Of a DNA stretch of 64,000 nt, positions 9,084 to 18,261 are shown piece by piece. Every line of letters starts with the position of its first letter. The first letter of the stretch is position 1. Below the pieces are notes generated by a model. It searched no databases. It was not told the origin of the DNA and saw only the letters and a list, made by a program, of their open reading frames with translations. Made by a program: the position numbers and the translations under genes. The stretch is taken from NCBI RefSeq assembly GCF_001442755.1, contig NZ_CP006369.1, positions 248,001 to 312,000 of the forward strand, written 5' to 3'. Origin of the DNA: Aureimonas sp. AU20. Lineage in GTDB: Bacteria; Pseudomonadota; Alphaproteobacteria; Rhizobiales; Rhizobiaceae.

Positions 9084-9454
9084 AGCGCCCTGTCGCGCTG
9101 ACCCTTCAGGAAGCAGACGCTCTGCGGCGCGCTAGGTCGTCCAGGGCGACCTGGAAACCTTGCGCGCATTCTGTGCACGACCCGGCCGACCCCGGCTCGT
9201 GCACGCCAGCCTAGGCTAGACGCTTGCGCTGATCGGGGGCGGGGCCTGCGATGGTCCGCCTCCGCCCGCCTCATGACCCGAGGCCGGCCGCCTCTTCCCG
9301 GCCCTCCAGCAAGCCGACCGAAACAAGCGCTCCACACATCGCCCGTGTGGAAAGCGGGCGGCGTGCTGCCGAACGTCCGGCACCGATGACGCATGACGTT
9401 TGACAACATCACAACAATCAGGTTATCCGTGAAGAAACATTAGCGACGGATGCC
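9084..9454. other. intergenic region upstream of sugar operon 1
   Basis: This 371-bp gap between the ABC-F gene and the sugar isomerase holds no supported gene. A promoter-like element near its 3' end is listed separately. A minus-strand frame of 110 codons at 9412-9080 has no recognisable motif and arginine-rich low-quality composition, and is not accepted. Confidence 0.4.
9400..9428 (+). promoter_or_regulatory. candidate sigma70-type promoter for sugar operon 1
   Basis: A perfect TTGACA (9400-9405) is followed after 17 bp by TTATCC (9423-9428), a weak -10. The pair ends 26 bp upstream of the isomerase ATG at 9455, in the only AT-rich patch of the gap. The local sequence (CAACATCACAACAATC) could also hold a regulator half-site, but no clean dyad was seen. 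Confidence 0.4.
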
Positions 9455-10441
9455 ATGACCCTTTCTCGCTTCGCCACGCGCCTGAACTCCTTCGGGTCCG
9501 CCCCGCATCTCTTCTGGCCGGACCTGCAGGGCAAGCCGAGCTTCATGCAGATGGCCGAGCGAGCCGCGACCGCAAAGGGCTTGACGGATGTCGATCTGAA
9601 CTTCCCCGACCATGTGACGGACGAGCCGGGCTTGGTCGGCCGTCGCATCAACGATCTCGGCCTCGCCATCAACGGCCTCGCCATGCGCTACTACACGAAC
9701 CCCGCCTTTAAGCTGGGTGCCTTCACGAATCCCGATAAAGCCGTGAGGCGCGAGGCGATCGATCTGACCAAGCGCGGCATCGACGCGGCGCGGGCCATGG
9801 GCGCCGACCTGATGACGCTCTGGCTCGGGCAGGACGGGTTCGACTACAATTTCCAGCTCGACTATGCGGAGGCCTGGGACCTGGAAATCGACGGCATCCG
9901 CGAGGTCGCCGAGCACGATCCAGCCTGCCGCGTTTCCATCGAGTACAAGCCCGACGAGCCGCGCGCCCATGCGCTCTTGCGCGACTGCGCCACCACGCTG
10001 CTCGCCATCCAGGACGCCGGCTGTTCCAATCTCGGCGTGACGCTCGACTTTGCCCATGCGCTCTATGCCGGCGAGCAGCCGGCCTATGCCGCCCATCTCA
10101 TTCATCGCCGCTCCAAGCTCATGGGTGTCCATCTCAACGACGGCTACGCCAAGCGAGACGACGGCTTGATGGTGGGCGCGGTGCACCTGCGCTCGACCCT
10201 GGAGCTGCTGCGCCAGATCCGCCGCGATGGCTACGAGGGCGCGCTCTATTTCGACACGTTCCCCGACGCTTCGGGCCTCGACCCCGTGGCCGAGTGCGAG
10301 ACCAATATCGCGACCGTCCAGCAGCTTTTGGCGGTCGCCACGCGCCTCGACGCCGACAATCGCCTCGGCGAGGCGCAGTCGCGCCAGGACGGCGTCGCCA
10401 GCCAGAGCATCGTCAACCAGGCGCTGATCGCGGCGGCCTGA
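9455..10441 (+). CDS. TIM-barrel sugar isomerase/epimerase (xylose-isomerase-like)
   Basis: This 328-residue protein of the AP-endonuclease-2/xylose-isomerase-like superfamily likely isomerises or epimerises a free sugar or ketose. Metal-ligand-type acidic residues appear in the expected order at barrel strand ends: IEYKP near 168, TLDFAH near 197, VHLND near 225 and LYFDT near 265. It is the first gene of a plus-strand operon with an RbsB/A/C-type transporter, an RpiR regulator and a PfkB kinase, so it probably converts the imported sugar to the ketose that the kinase phosphorylates. The specific sugar cannot be read from sequence; rhamnose-isomerase-like or hexulose-epimerase-like roles are both possible. 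Confidence 0.75.
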   Translation: MTLSRFATRLNSFGSAPHLFWPDLQGKPSFMQMAERAATAKGLTDVDLNFPDHVTDEPGLVGRRINDLGLAINGLAMRYYTNPAFKLGAFTNPDKAVRREAIDLTKRGIDAARAMGADLMTLWLGQDGFDYNFQLDYAEAWDLEIDGIREVAEHDPACRVSIEYKPDEPRAHALLRDCATTLLAIQDAGCSNLGVTLDFAHALYAGEQPAYAAHLIHRRSKLMGVHLNDGYAKRDDGLMVGAVHLRSTLELLRQIRRDGYEGALYFDTFPDASGLDPVAECETNIATVQQLLAVATRLDADNRLGEAQSRQDGVASQSIVNQALIAAA

Positions 10442-10502
10442 GCCACCCCATCGCGGCGCCGGCCCGCGTCACCCGTCCGGTCTGTTCCAGGGAGGATTTC
10501 GC

Positions 10503-11558
10503 ATGACCATTCGACTGAAGGCGCTCGTCGCCGGCTGCGCACTGGCTCTCACCGCCGGCATGGCGAACGCGCAGGCGCTCGCGCCGTTGAACTCCGACAC
10601 CGAGACCGACCGCGTGGAATGGAGCCAGCTACAGGACAAGCTCGGCGCCGTGCCCGCCGCCCCGGCCGGCGCCCGCGTCGGCGGCGTGTCCAAGACGCTG
10701 ACCAACGAATATTGGCGCAGCCTCGGCGAGGGCTATCAGGCCTATGGCAAGAAGGCCGGCGTCGAGGTCGTGTATCAGGCCGCGCAGAGCGAGGGCGACC
10801 AGCTCGGCCAGCTTTCGATCGCCGAGACGCTGATCAGCCAGGGCTTCAACGCGCTGCTCTTCTCGCCGCAGACCGACAACAATCTCCAGCCCGCGCTGGA
10901 AAGCGCTCAGGCCCAGAAGATCCCGGTCGTCAACGTCAACGACGCGGTGATCCCGAGCGCCACGCATTACGTCGGCAATGTCCAGCGCGACAACGGCGTG
11001 CGCGTCGCCAAATGGTTCATCCAGAACCGCCCGCAGGGCGGCAAGGTCGCGGTGATCGAAGGCCAGGCCGGCGTCTTCGCGGCGGGCCAGCGCACGAGCG
11101 GCTTCACGCAGACCATCAGCGAGGGCGGCAAGTTCCAGGTCGTCGCCAGCGTTCCCGGCAATTGGGATCGTCAGGTCGCCTACGACGCGGCCTCGACCGT
11201 CCTGCAGCAGAACCCCGACCTCATCGGCTTCTATGCCAACAATGACGGCATGGCGCTGGGCGTCGTGGAGGCCGTGAAGGCCGCCGGCCTGCAGGACAAG
11301 GTCGTGGTCTTCGGCACGGACGGCATTTCCGACGCCTATGCCTCGATCCGCGCCGGCGAGCTGACCGGCACGGTGGACAGCTTCCCGGTTCTCACCGGCG
11401 AAGTGGCGATGGAAGTGGCGCTGCGCCTCGTCGGCGGCCAGGCCATCCCGCGCGTCGTCTCGACGCCGCAGGCTCTCATCACCAAGGACAATGTCGAGAC
11501 CTTCGCGGTGAAGGGCGACGCGCTGCGCGACGTGCTTCTGAAGCAGGCCGGCAAGTAA
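10503..11558 (+). CDS. sugar ABC transporter periplasmic binding protein (RbsB/Peripla_BP_4 type)
   Basis: This 351-residue exported protein has a signal peptide at 1-23 ending in ANA-QA. The mature part has the two-lobed sugar-binding fold with motifs such as VGGVSKTLTNEYW, LISQGFNALLFSP, KVAVIEGQAG and FYANNDGMALGVVEA. The ATG at 10503 follows a strong GGGAGG. It should capture the substrate of operon 1 and deliver it to the permease at 13199. A GC-rich stem-loop lies 40 bp after its stop, before the ATPase gene. Confidence 0.9.
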   Translation: MTIRLKALVAGCALALTAGMANAQALAPLNSDTETDRVEWSQLQDKLGAVPAAPAGARVGGVSKTLTNEYWRSLGEGYQAYGKKAGVEVVYQAAQSEGDQLGQLSIAETLISQGFNALLFSPQTDNNLQPALESAQAQKIPVVNVNDAVIPSATHYVGNVQRDNGVRVAKWFIQNRPQGGKVAVIEGQAGVFAAGQRTSGFTQTISEGGKFQVVASVPGNWDRQVAYDAASTVLQQNPDLIGFYANNDGMALGVVEAVKAAGLQDKVVVFGTDGISDAYASIRAGELTGTVDSFPVLTGEVAMEVALRLVGGQAIPRVVSTPQALITKDNVETFAVKGDALRDVLLKQAGK

Positions 11559-11597
11559 GGCGCCCGGGGCCGGCCCCGGCCGGTCCCGCTCCGCCAG

Positions 11598-11618
11598 GCG
11601 GGGGCGAGACGCCCCCGC
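11598..11618 (+). other. stem-loop 3' of binding-protein gene
   Basis: GCGGGGGCG and CGCCCCCGC form a perfect 9-bp stem around a 3-nt AGA loop, 40 bp after the binding-protein stop and about 40 bp before the ATPase start. There is no T-run, so it is unlikely to be a full terminator. It more likely stabilises the upstream mRNA or partly attenuates downstream expression, as in other binding-protein operons. Confidence 0.6.
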
Positions 11619-11658
11619 AAACGGCCTGTCCTCGTCTCCGGGAGGGAGCGACTATCCC

Positions 11659-13194
11659 ATGAACACGGCGACCAACGACCGTCTGACGCTTGTCGACATC
11701 GGCAAGAGCTTCGGCCCCTTACGCGCGCTCGACGGGTTCTCCATGTCGGTCCGGCCCGGCTCGGTGCACGGGCTGCTCGGCGAGAACGGCGCGGGCAAGT
11801 CGACGCTTCTGCGCATTCTCTCCGGCGTGCTGGAGCCCTCCAGCGGCCATGTCGAGATCGACGGCGCGCAGGTGACCGGCCATGGGCCGAACGCCGCGCG
11901 CAAGGCCGGCATCGCGATGATCCATCAGGAGCTCCAGCATGTGCCGGAGCTCAGCGTGGCGCAGAACATGTTTCTCGGCCGCCCCTTGCGCATGGCCGGC
12001 GGCCTTCTGGTGGACCGACGGGCGCAGGAGCGCGCGGCCGCCGAGGCGCTGCGACCCCTCGACCCGTCGATCGACCCCGGCGCGCCGATCCGCACGCTGA
12101 AGGTCGCCCAGCGCCAGATCGTCGAGATCGCCCGCGCCATGATGGAGGACACCAAAGTCCTCGCCATGGACGAGCCGACCTCCAGCCTCACCCCGGCCGA
12201 GTTCGAGCGGCTGGCCGTTTTGATCGGCCAGCTGGCGGCCAAGGGCGTCTCGATCATCTATGTCAGTCACAAGATGGACGAGGTGTTCCGCGTCTGCGAC
12301 CGGGCGACGATCCTGCGCGATGGACGCAAGGTGACCGACGTCGTGATGCGCGAGACCAGCGAGGCGGAGGTCGTCTCGCGCATGGTCGGCCGCGAGCTGT
12401 CCACCGCCGAGCACAAGGGCTTCGCGCGGGAGGAGGTGGTTCTCGATGTCGCCAATCTTTCGCGCGGCGAGGCCGTGCGCGAGGCGAGCTTTCAGCTCAA
12501 ACGCGGCGAGGTCCTGGGCGTTTCCGGCCTCGTCGGCGCCGGGCGCACCGAGCTTCTGCGGTTGATCGCGGGCGTCGACAGGCCCGATGGCGGCGAGATC
12601 CGCCTGGAAGGGCGGACGCTCCGGCTCGGCAATCCACGCGCGGCCATCGCCGCCGGGCTCGGCCTCCTGCCCGAGGAGCGCAAGCGCGACGGCATCGTGG
12701 CGCGCCGCTCGGTGCGCTCCAACATCGCACTTTCCTCCATGAAGCGCTTCTCGCGCTTCGGCTTCGTGCGCCGCCGCGCCCTGTCGCGCGAGAGCGAAAG
12801 CCTGATGCGCGATCTCAACCTTCGCCCGCTCCAGATCGAGCGGCCGATCGGCCAGTTTTCCGGCGGCAACCAGCAGAAGGCCATTATCGGTCGCTGGATC
12901 GCCGCCGGCGCGCGCATCCTCCTCTTCGACGAGCCGACGCGCGGCATCGATGTCGGCGCCAAGGCCGAGATCTACGCACTGATCGAGCGGCTCGCCGCAG
13001 AGGGGCGCTCGATGATCGTCGTTTCCTCCGAACTGCCAGAGATTCTGCGCGTCTCCGACCGCGTGCTCGTCATGCGCGAAGGCCGCATCGCGGGGATCCT
13101 GGACCGCAAGGACGTGAGCGAGGAGGCGATCGTCGCCCTCGCCGTTCCCCAGTCGGCCCGCCCCACCGCTCCCACCTCCGCACCGAGGTCCTGA
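11659..13194 (+). CDS. sugar ABC transporter ATPase, two-domain RbsA type
   Basis: This 511-residue protein has tandem nucleotide-binding domains. Domain 1 holds GENGAGKST, a degenerate signature (LKVAQRQIVEIARAM) and VLAMDEPTSSL. Domain 2 has the usual altered Walker A (GLVGAGRTE), the signature FSGGNQQK and an intact Walker B (ILLFDEPTRGIDVG). This matches RbsA/MglA-type importers of monosaccharides. It follows the binding protein and ends 4 bp before the permease gene, consistent with one operon. A GGGAGG lies a little further than ideal upstream of the ATG. Confidence 0.92.
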   Translation: MNTATNDRLTLVDIGKSFGPLRALDGFSMSVRPGSVHGLLGENGAGKSTLLRILSGVLEPSSGHVEIDGAQVTGHGPNAARKAGIAMIHQELQHVPELSVAQNMFLGRPLRMAGGLLVDRRAQERAAAEALRPLDPSIDPGAPIRTLKVAQRQIVEIARAMMEDTKVLAMDEPTSSLTPAEFERLAVLIGQLAAKGVSIIYVSHKMDEVFRVCDRATILRDGRKVTDVVMRETSEAEVVSRMVGRELSTAEHKGFAREEVVLDVANLSRGEAVREASFQLKRGEVLGVSGLVGAGRTELLRLIAGVDRPDGGEIRLEGRTLRLGNPRAAIAAGLGLLPEERKRDGIVARRSVRSNIALSSMKRFSRFGFVRRRALSRESESLMRDLNLRPLQIERPIGQFSGGNQQKAIIGRWIAAGARILLFDEPTRGIDVGAKAEIYALIERLAAEGRSMIVVSSELPEILRVSDRVLVMREGRIAGILDRKDVSEEAIVALAVPQSARPTAPTSAPRS

Positions 13195-13198
13195 TCCC

Positions 13199-14173
13199 AT
13201 GTCCACGACCGATAGCCTCGACCCCGCCGCCCCGGCCCGCCGCGCCTTCCAGTTCGGACTGCGCGACGCCGGCACCCTGATCGGCCTCGTCGTCATCGTC
13301 GCGGTCTTCTCCGCGCTGACGCCGAACTTCCTGACCGAGCGCAACATCCTCAACATCCTGCAGCAGTCCTCGATCAACGCCTGCGTGGCGCTGGGCATGA
13401 CGCTGGTCATCATCTCGGGCGGCATCGACCTTTCGGTCGGCCCGACGGCCGCGATCGCGGCGGTGGCCGCCGCCGCGCTCATGGTGGGCGGCGCGCCGGT
13501 CATCGTCGCCATTCCCGCGGCCCTCCTGTTCGGCATGGCGGCGGGCGCGGTGAACGGGCTGCTCGTCGCCTATGGCGGGCTGCAGCCCTTCATTGTGACG
13601 CTCGGCACCCTGTCGCTCTACCGCGCCTCGGCGCTCATCTACACCGGCGGCAATCCGGTCTTCGGCATTCCGCCGGAGTTCCGCTCGCTGCTGAACGCCA
13701 CGATCCTCGGCGTGCCGAGCCCGGTGGTGATCGTCGCCGTGCTGGCGCTCGTGGTCTGGATCGTCCTGAACAAGACGCCGCTCGGCGAATATTTCCTGGC
13801 CGTCGGCGGCAACGAGGAAGCCTCGCACATCGCCGGCGTCCCGGTCGCGATGACCAAGATCGCCGCCTATGTCATCTCCGGCGGCCTCGCCTCGGTCGGC
13901 GGGCTGATCCTGGTCGGGCGGCTCGGCGCGGCCGACCCGACGCTCGGCAATCTCTGGGAGCTCGACGCGATCGCGGCGGCGGCCATCGGCGGCGCTTCTC
14001 TGATGGGCGGCAAGGGTTCGGTGGTCGGCACGCTGCTCGGCGCCATCATCCTCGGGTCCTTGCGCAACGGCCTGACGCTTCTCAATGTCCAGGCCTTCTA
14101 TCAGCTTCTCGCCACCGGCCTTATTATCCTCGTCGCGATGCTGATCGATCGCGCGACAAGGGGACGGGGATGA
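13199..14173 (+). CDS. sugar ABC transporter permease (RbsC type)
   Basis: This 324-residue inner-membrane permease has about 8-10 hydrophobic segments. It contains BPD_transp_2 family signatures such as ISGGIDLSVGPTAAI near residue 75, FIVTLGTLSLYR near 125, and the GLASVGGLILVGRLGAADPTLG to LMGGKGSVVGTLLGA region at about 225-280. A single permease gene is present, so it presumably works as a homodimer with the RbsA-type ATPase. Its stop overlaps the regulator start by four bases (ATGA). Confidence 0.92.
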   Translation: MSTTDSLDPAAPARRAFQFGLRDAGTLIGLVVIVAVFSALTPNFLTERNILNILQQSSINACVALGMTLVIISGGIDLSVGPTAAIAAVAAAALMVGGAPVIVAIPAALLFGMAAGAVNGLLVAYGGLQPFIVTLGTLSLYRASALIYTGGNPVFGIPPEFRSLLNATILGVPSPVVIVAVLALVVWIVLNKTPLGEYFLAVGGNEEASHIAGVPVAMTKIAAYVISGGLASVGGLILVGRLGAADPTLGNLWELDAIAAAAIGGASLMGGKGSVVGTLLGAIILGSLRNGLTLLNVQAFYQLLATGLIILVAMLIDRATRGRG

Positions 14174-15039
14174 ACATTTCCTTCAACGATCCGAGGACCG
14201 TCGGTCCTCGGATTCGGATGATGATGCCGCATCTGACGCCGTTGGAGGCACGGGTCGTGGACATGATCCTCGGGCGGCGCGACTTCGACGAGACGACCTC
14301 GCTGAAAGCCGTCGCCGAGGATGCCGGCGTGTCCGAGGCGATGATCGTGAAGATCGCCAAGAAGCTCGGCTTCTCCGGCTTCAAGGACTTCCGCGCCGGG
14401 ATCGCGGATTACAACCGCTTGCCCACGGCCGAGCTGCACCAGGAGCTTTCGCCCGACGACACGGGGCCGGAGATCGCGCAGAAGGTCTTCCGCACGTCGA
14501 TCCACGCGCTGGAGGAAACGCTTTCCATCCTCGACCCGGAAGCTTTCGAGCGCGCCGCCGACCTGATCTTCGCCGCTCGGCAGCGCGATCTCTACGGCAT
14601 CGGCGGCTCGGCGCAGATCGCGCGCGACGTCGCCCACAAGTTCCTGCGCATCGGTGTTCGCACCAGCGTCTTCGACGATTCGCACATGATGCTGATGTCC
14701 GCCGCGCTCCTCACCGAGGGCGACGTCGCCATCGCCTTTTCCCATTCGGGCCAGACCAACGCGGTTATCGAGCCCTTGGAGCTCGCCCGCAAGCGCGGCG
14801 CGCGCACCATCGCGCTCACCAATTACGCCACCTCGCCGCTGGCCGAGATCGCCGACGTGGTTCTCTGCTCCACGGCGCAGGGCTCGCCGCTGCTCGGCGA
14901 GAACGCGGCGGCGCGCATCGCCCAGCTCATCATCTTCGACGCCGTCTTCGCCGCGGTCGCCCAGCGCGACCTGAAGGCGGCCGAACGCAATCTCGCCGCC
15001 ACGATGGGGGCGGTCAAAGCCAAGCGACGAAGTTCATGA
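14170..15039 (+). CDS. MurR/RpiR-family transcriptional regulator
   Basis: This 289-residue regulator has an N-terminal HTH_6 domain (TSLKAVAEDAGVSEAMIVKIAKKLGFSGF, about 40-70) and a C-terminal SIS phosphosugar-binding domain (YGIGGSAQIARDVAHKF near 140 and IAFSHSGQTNAVIEPLELA near 190). It overlaps both neighbours by four bases and is embedded between permease and kinase genes. It is therefore co-transcribed with the operon it probably controls, with the phosphorylated product of the adjacent kinase as a likely effector. Confidence 0.9.
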   Translation: MNISFNDPRTVGPRIRMMMPHLTPLEARVVDMILGRRDFDETTSLKAVAEDAGVSEAMIVKIAKKLGFSGFKDFRAGIADYNRLPTAELHQELSPDDTGPEIAQKVFRTSIHALEETLSILDPEAFERAADLIFAARQRDLYGIGGSAQIARDVAHKFLRIGVRTSVFDDSHMMLMSAALLTEGDVAIAFSHSGQTNAVIEPLELARKRGARTIALTNYATSPLAEIADVVLCSTAQGSPLLGENAAARIAQLIIFDAVFAAVAQRDLKAAERNLAATMGAVKAKRRSS

Positions 15040-15941
15040 CAGACAGCTCCAAGCCCGCCGCCGTCGCGCCCGTCGTCGCCCCCGTGGTGGTGGTGGTCGG
15101 CAGCCTCCACTACGACATCATGGTGGACGCGCCCGACCGGCCCCGAAAGGGCGAGACGGTGACCGGCCATGGCTGGGCGCCGAAATTCGGCGGCAAGGGC
15201 GGCAACCAGGCCGCTTCCGCCGCCAAGGCCGGCGCCGAGGCGCGCATGGCCGGCGCGGTCGGCACCGACGCGTTCGGCACGTTCCTCCTGGAGCGGCTGG
15301 AGGCGAGTGGCGTCGATCGGCGCTTCGTGGCGGTGATCGAAGGCGCGGCGTCGGGCATGAGCGTCGCGATCTCGGACAGCGAGGGCGACTATGGCGCGGT
15401 GATCGTCTCGGGCGCCAATCTCGCGATCGATCCGAATTCTCTTGCCGCCCCCGATCTCTGGCGGAACGCGCGGGCGCTGATCCTCCAGAACGAGGTGCCG
15501 GAGGCCGTCAACCTCGCCGCCGCGCGCGCCGCCAGTGCGGCCGGCGCCGTGGTCTGCCTCAACGCCGCGCCCTACCGGCCGCTCGGCGACGACCTCGCCG
15601 CCCTGGTGGACGTTCTCGTGGTGAACGCGATCGAGGCGGAGGAACTCTCCGGGCTCGCCGTCTCCGATCTCGCCTCCGCCGGTCTCGCGGCCGAAGCGCT
15701 GCTGCCCCGGTTCGAAAGCGTGGTGGTGACGGCGGGCGGGGCGGGCGTCGCCGCCGCCCGGCGCGGCGCGCCTCCCATCGCGATCGTCGCGCTGCCCGTC
15801 CGTCTCGTCAGCACGCATGGCGCCGGCGACAGCTTCGTCGGCGCGCTGGTCGCGGGCCTCGCAAGCGGCATCTCCTTCGAGGCCAGCCTCCAACGCGCCA
15901 ACGAAACCGCCGCCCGCCACGTCTCGACGCCGCAGTCCTGA
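15036..15941 (+). CDS. PfkB-family carbohydrate kinase (ribokinase-like)
   Basis: This 301-residue cytosolic kinase has the N-terminal substrate motif GGKGGNQAASAAKAGAE at about 49-65 and the C-terminal anion-hole/catalytic motif THGAGDSF near residue 258, where the Asp is the catalytic base. It is the last gene of operon 1 (four-base overlap with the regulator). It probably phosphorylates the ketose made by the isomerase at 9455. The N-terminus has a low-complexity Ala/Val/Pro stretch (residues 8-17) that is unusual but does not break the fold. Confidence 0.9.
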   Translation: MTDSSKPAAVAPVVAPVVVVVGSLHYDIMVDAPDRPRKGETVTGHGWAPKFGGKGGNQAASAAKAGAEARMAGAVGTDAFGTFLLERLEASGVDRRFVAVIEGAASGMSVAISDSEGDYGAVIVSGANLAIDPNSLAAPDLWRNARALILQNEVPEAVNLAAARAASAAGAVVCLNAAPYRPLGDDLAALVDVLVVNAIEAEELSGLAVSDLASAGLAAEALLPRFESVVVTAGGAGVAAARRGAPPIAIVALPVRLVSTHGAGDSFVGALVAGLASGISFEASLQRANETAARHVSTPQS

Positions 15942-16244
15942 CCGCGCGCTTGCGAGGGCCGAGTTTGCTGTCGAGCCGGCGCTCGGCTCTGCAAACCCTA
16001 GACGGGCGAGGCGGGAGACCGGGAGACCGTCATCAGCGCGATCGAACTAGAGAGCACGCTAGTTCCGAACTGGCTTCCGCACTCCAGCACAGGAGCCGGG
16101 AAGGCGCTGGGTGTTTCCCAACACCGCGCACGAGTTCGAAGCCCGAGCGCATGTCCTGCAACGGTTTTGAGCGATCCAGGAGTTGAACGCGGTCAAGCCG
16201 TTCGTCCCCGCCTTCAACCGCCTCCCGGCCGGGGCCTCGCGCCC
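15942..16244. other. convergent intergenic region between two sugar operons
   Basis: This 303-bp gap separates the ends of two converging operons. It holds a 6-bp hairpin (GGTGTT-TCCC-AACACC near 16109) without a T-run. No clear intrinsic terminator or gene was found, so termination may be Rho-dependent. Confidence 0.4.
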
Positions 16245-17171
16245 CTAGCGGCTGCCGGCGCCGGAGCGCTCGAACTCGTCCGCCCGCGCATAGGATTTCT
16301 GCGTGCCGCGCTTCGTGACGGAGTCGGCGGCATAGGCGGCGGCGGTCTCCAATGCGTCGAAGACCGGTTTGCCGGCGGCGTGGAAATGGGCGAAGGCGCC
16401 GATGAAGGCGTCGCCCGCGCCGGTCGTGTCGACCGGTGTGACCCTGACGGGTTCGACGCGGCGTGTCGCCTCCGCTTCCACCAGCAGCGCGCCGCGCGAG
16501 CCCATGGTCACGATGACCGTGCCGACGCCCTTGGCGATGAGGCTGCGGGCGGCCACTTCCGCCTCCCGTTCGTCGCCGACCGGCAGGCCGGAGAGAATGG
16601 CGAGTTCGGTCTCGTTCGGGGCCAGGAAGCTGACGGCGGCGATGCGCGACATGTCGAGATTGCTGGCGGCGGGCGCGGGGTTGAGCAGCGTCTTCACGCC
16701 GTTCGCGTTGGCCCAGGCGATCGTGTGGTAGACCGTCTCGGCCGGGATCTCCATCTGCATGAGGATGAGATCGCAATCGCCAAGCTCGGCCGCAGCCGCG
16801 TCGATGTCGGCGGGCGAGAGATGAGCGTTGGCGCCGGTCACGATCAGGATCGAGTTCTCGCCGGAAGCATCCACGAAGATCGGGGCGACGCCGGAGGACA
16901 CGCCGGAAACGCGGCCGACATGGACCGTGTCGATGCCGTTCGCCTGGAAATTGGCGATCGTGGCATCGGCGAAGGCGTCGTCGCCGACCTTGCTGACCAT
17001 GACGATCCGCGAGCCGAGCCGCGCGGCGGCGACGGCCTGGTTGGCGCCCTTGCCTCCATGGCCCATCTCGAAGCTCGGCGCTTCCAGCGTTTCGCCGGGC
17101 GCGGGCATGCGCGTGACATAGGTCACAAGGTCCATCATGTTGGACCCGACGACGGCGATCTTGTGCGGCAT
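16245..17171 (-). CDS. PfkB-family sugar kinase, candidate deoxyribokinase
   Basis: This 308-residue ribokinase-family enzyme has the N-terminal motif GHGGKGANQAVAAARLG at about 39-55 and the C-terminal DTTGAGDAFIGAF near 250, with the catalytic Asp intact. The ATG at 17171 is preceded by a perfect TAAGGAGG, which fixes the start; the frame upstream is antisense noise. It is the last gene of the DeoC operon. Its neighbours (aldolase DeoC, DUF4432 mutarotase-like protein, RbsABC-type importer) favour phosphorylation of 2-deoxy-D-ribose to 2-deoxyribose-5-phosphate. Ribose or another pentose as substrate cannot be excluded. Confidence 0.88.
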   Translation of the reverse strand: MPHKIAVVGSNMMDLVTYVTRMPAPGETLEAPSFEMGHGGKGANQAVAAARLGSRIVMVSKVGDDAFADATIANFQANGIDTVHVGRVSGVSSGVAPIFVDASGENSILIVTGANAHLSPADIDAAAAELGDCDLILMQMEIPAETVYHTIAWANANGVKTLLNPAPAASNLDMSRIAAVSFLAPNETELAILSGLPVGDEREAEVAARSLIAKGVGTVIVTMGSRGALLVEAEATRRVEPVRVTPVDTTGAGDAFIGAFAHFHAAGKPVFDALETAAAYAADSVTKRGTQKSYARADEFERSGAGSR

Positions 17172-17181
17172 CGAAGCCTCC

Positions 17182-18261
17182 TTAGCGATTGGGTGCGAAG
17201 CGGGCGAGTTCGGCCGAAGCCTCGGCGGCGTCGAGGTGGCCGAGCCGCACGGTAAAGGCGGCGGTCTGCCCGCCCGCAATCTGGCGAACATTGCCCTTGG
17301 CGAGTTCGGCGGCATGGCCTTCCGGCTCGCAGGTCGAGGGAAGGGCGAAGGCCGCGACCGACTGGTCGCCGCCCTTGAGAATCCAGCGAACGGTTTTCGG
17401 AAACTGCGACGGGCTGTAGCGCATGAAGAACGCATCGCCCTCGCGCTTCAGAAGCATCGCGCGGGTCGTGCCCGCCTCGTCGGTGGCGAGCCCTTCGAGA
17501 TAGAAGACCTGCTCGGGATCGTAGCGCGCGCCGTCCTCCAGCTTGCGCGAGCCGGACGGATCGGCCGCGAGCGCGTCGATGAAGGCGAGATAGTCCGGAT
17601 TGGGCCGGACATGGCGCGGCACGGCGCGGCGCACGCGGGTCGCCGCCGGGCTGAAGGGCGCTTCCTGAAGGATCTCGGCGCCGTCCGCATAGGCGAAATT
17701 GGCGTGGCACATATACATGAGGTCCATCGGCGCGGCCGACAGATTCTCGACCTGCATCGCCATCTCGAACACGGCGCTCCCCGTGCGCAGCGTCACGCTC
17801 GGCCGCGCCCGATAGTGAGCGCCGAAGCCCATGGCGTATTCGGTGGAGCCGGTCACGCGCAGGAACGGTCCCGCCTCGTCCTCGCCGGCCTCGATCCCGG
17901 CTTCGTCCATCGCCGCGCAGGCCATTTCGCCATGGGCGGGATGGTCGTCGCCGGGACCCGGCACGCCATTGCGCAGGAGGCCGGAGTGAAAGGCGAAACA
18001 GCCATAGGTTTCGCCGATCGTCGCCACGCGCCGGGGCGCCCGGAAGATGCTCTTCATGGTGAGATCGACCGCGTCGAAGCGGGCCGACCAGATCATCTGC
18101 CCGAGATAGGGAAGCACCACCAGCTCGCCCCGCGCGTTCGACAAGCGGATCGCCTCGACGCCCGTCGGGTATCGAAACAGGCTGGCCGAAAGCTCGCCAT
18201 GCTCGACGCAGTCGCGCTCGACCTCGTCGAACGCGGCCGGCCGCAGATGGAAATGGGTCAT
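17182..18261 (-). CDS. DUF4432 aldose-1-epimerase-like protein
   Basis: This 359-residue protein with galactose-mutarotase-like character is probably cytosolic, since no signal peptide is seen. Features include VVLPYLGQMIWSARFD near 50, FHSGLLRNGVPGPGDDHPAHGE near 95, and a core with VTGSTEYAMGFGAHYRARP. The proposed role is anomer interconversion of the imported sugar, as mutarotases do in deoxyribose operons of enterobacteria. The ATG at 18261 overlaps the permease stop by four bases (ATGA). It lies directly before the kinase gene. Confidence 0.75.
   Translation of the reverse strand: MTHFHLRPAAFDEVERDCVEHGELSASLFRYPTGVEAIRLSNARGELVVLPYLGQMIWSARFDAVDLTMKSIFRAPRRVATIGETYGCFAFHSGLLRNGVPGPGDDHPAHGEMACAAMDEAGIEAGEDEAGPFLRVTGSTEYAMGFGAHYRARPSVTLRTGSAVFEMAMQVENLSAAPMDLMYMCHANFAYADGAEILQEAPFSPAATRVRRAVPRHVRPNPDYLAFIDALAADPSGSRKLEDGARYDPEQVFYLEGLATDEAGTTRAMLLKREGDAFFMRYSPSQFPKTVRWILKGGDQSVAAFALPSTCEPEGHAAELAKGNVRQIAGGQTAAFTVRLGHLDAAEASAELARFAPNR

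Noticed and set aside
9080..9412. 110-codon minus-strand frame between the ABC-F gene and sugar operon 1
   Set aside because: No family resemblance, biased Arg/Pro/Gly composition and no ribosome binding site; it overlaps the probable promoter region of the next operon.
11719..13536. Minus-strand open frame of 605 codons opposite the RbsA-type ATPase
   Set aside because: Composition and overlap indicate a shadow of the ATPase and permease genes on the plus strand.
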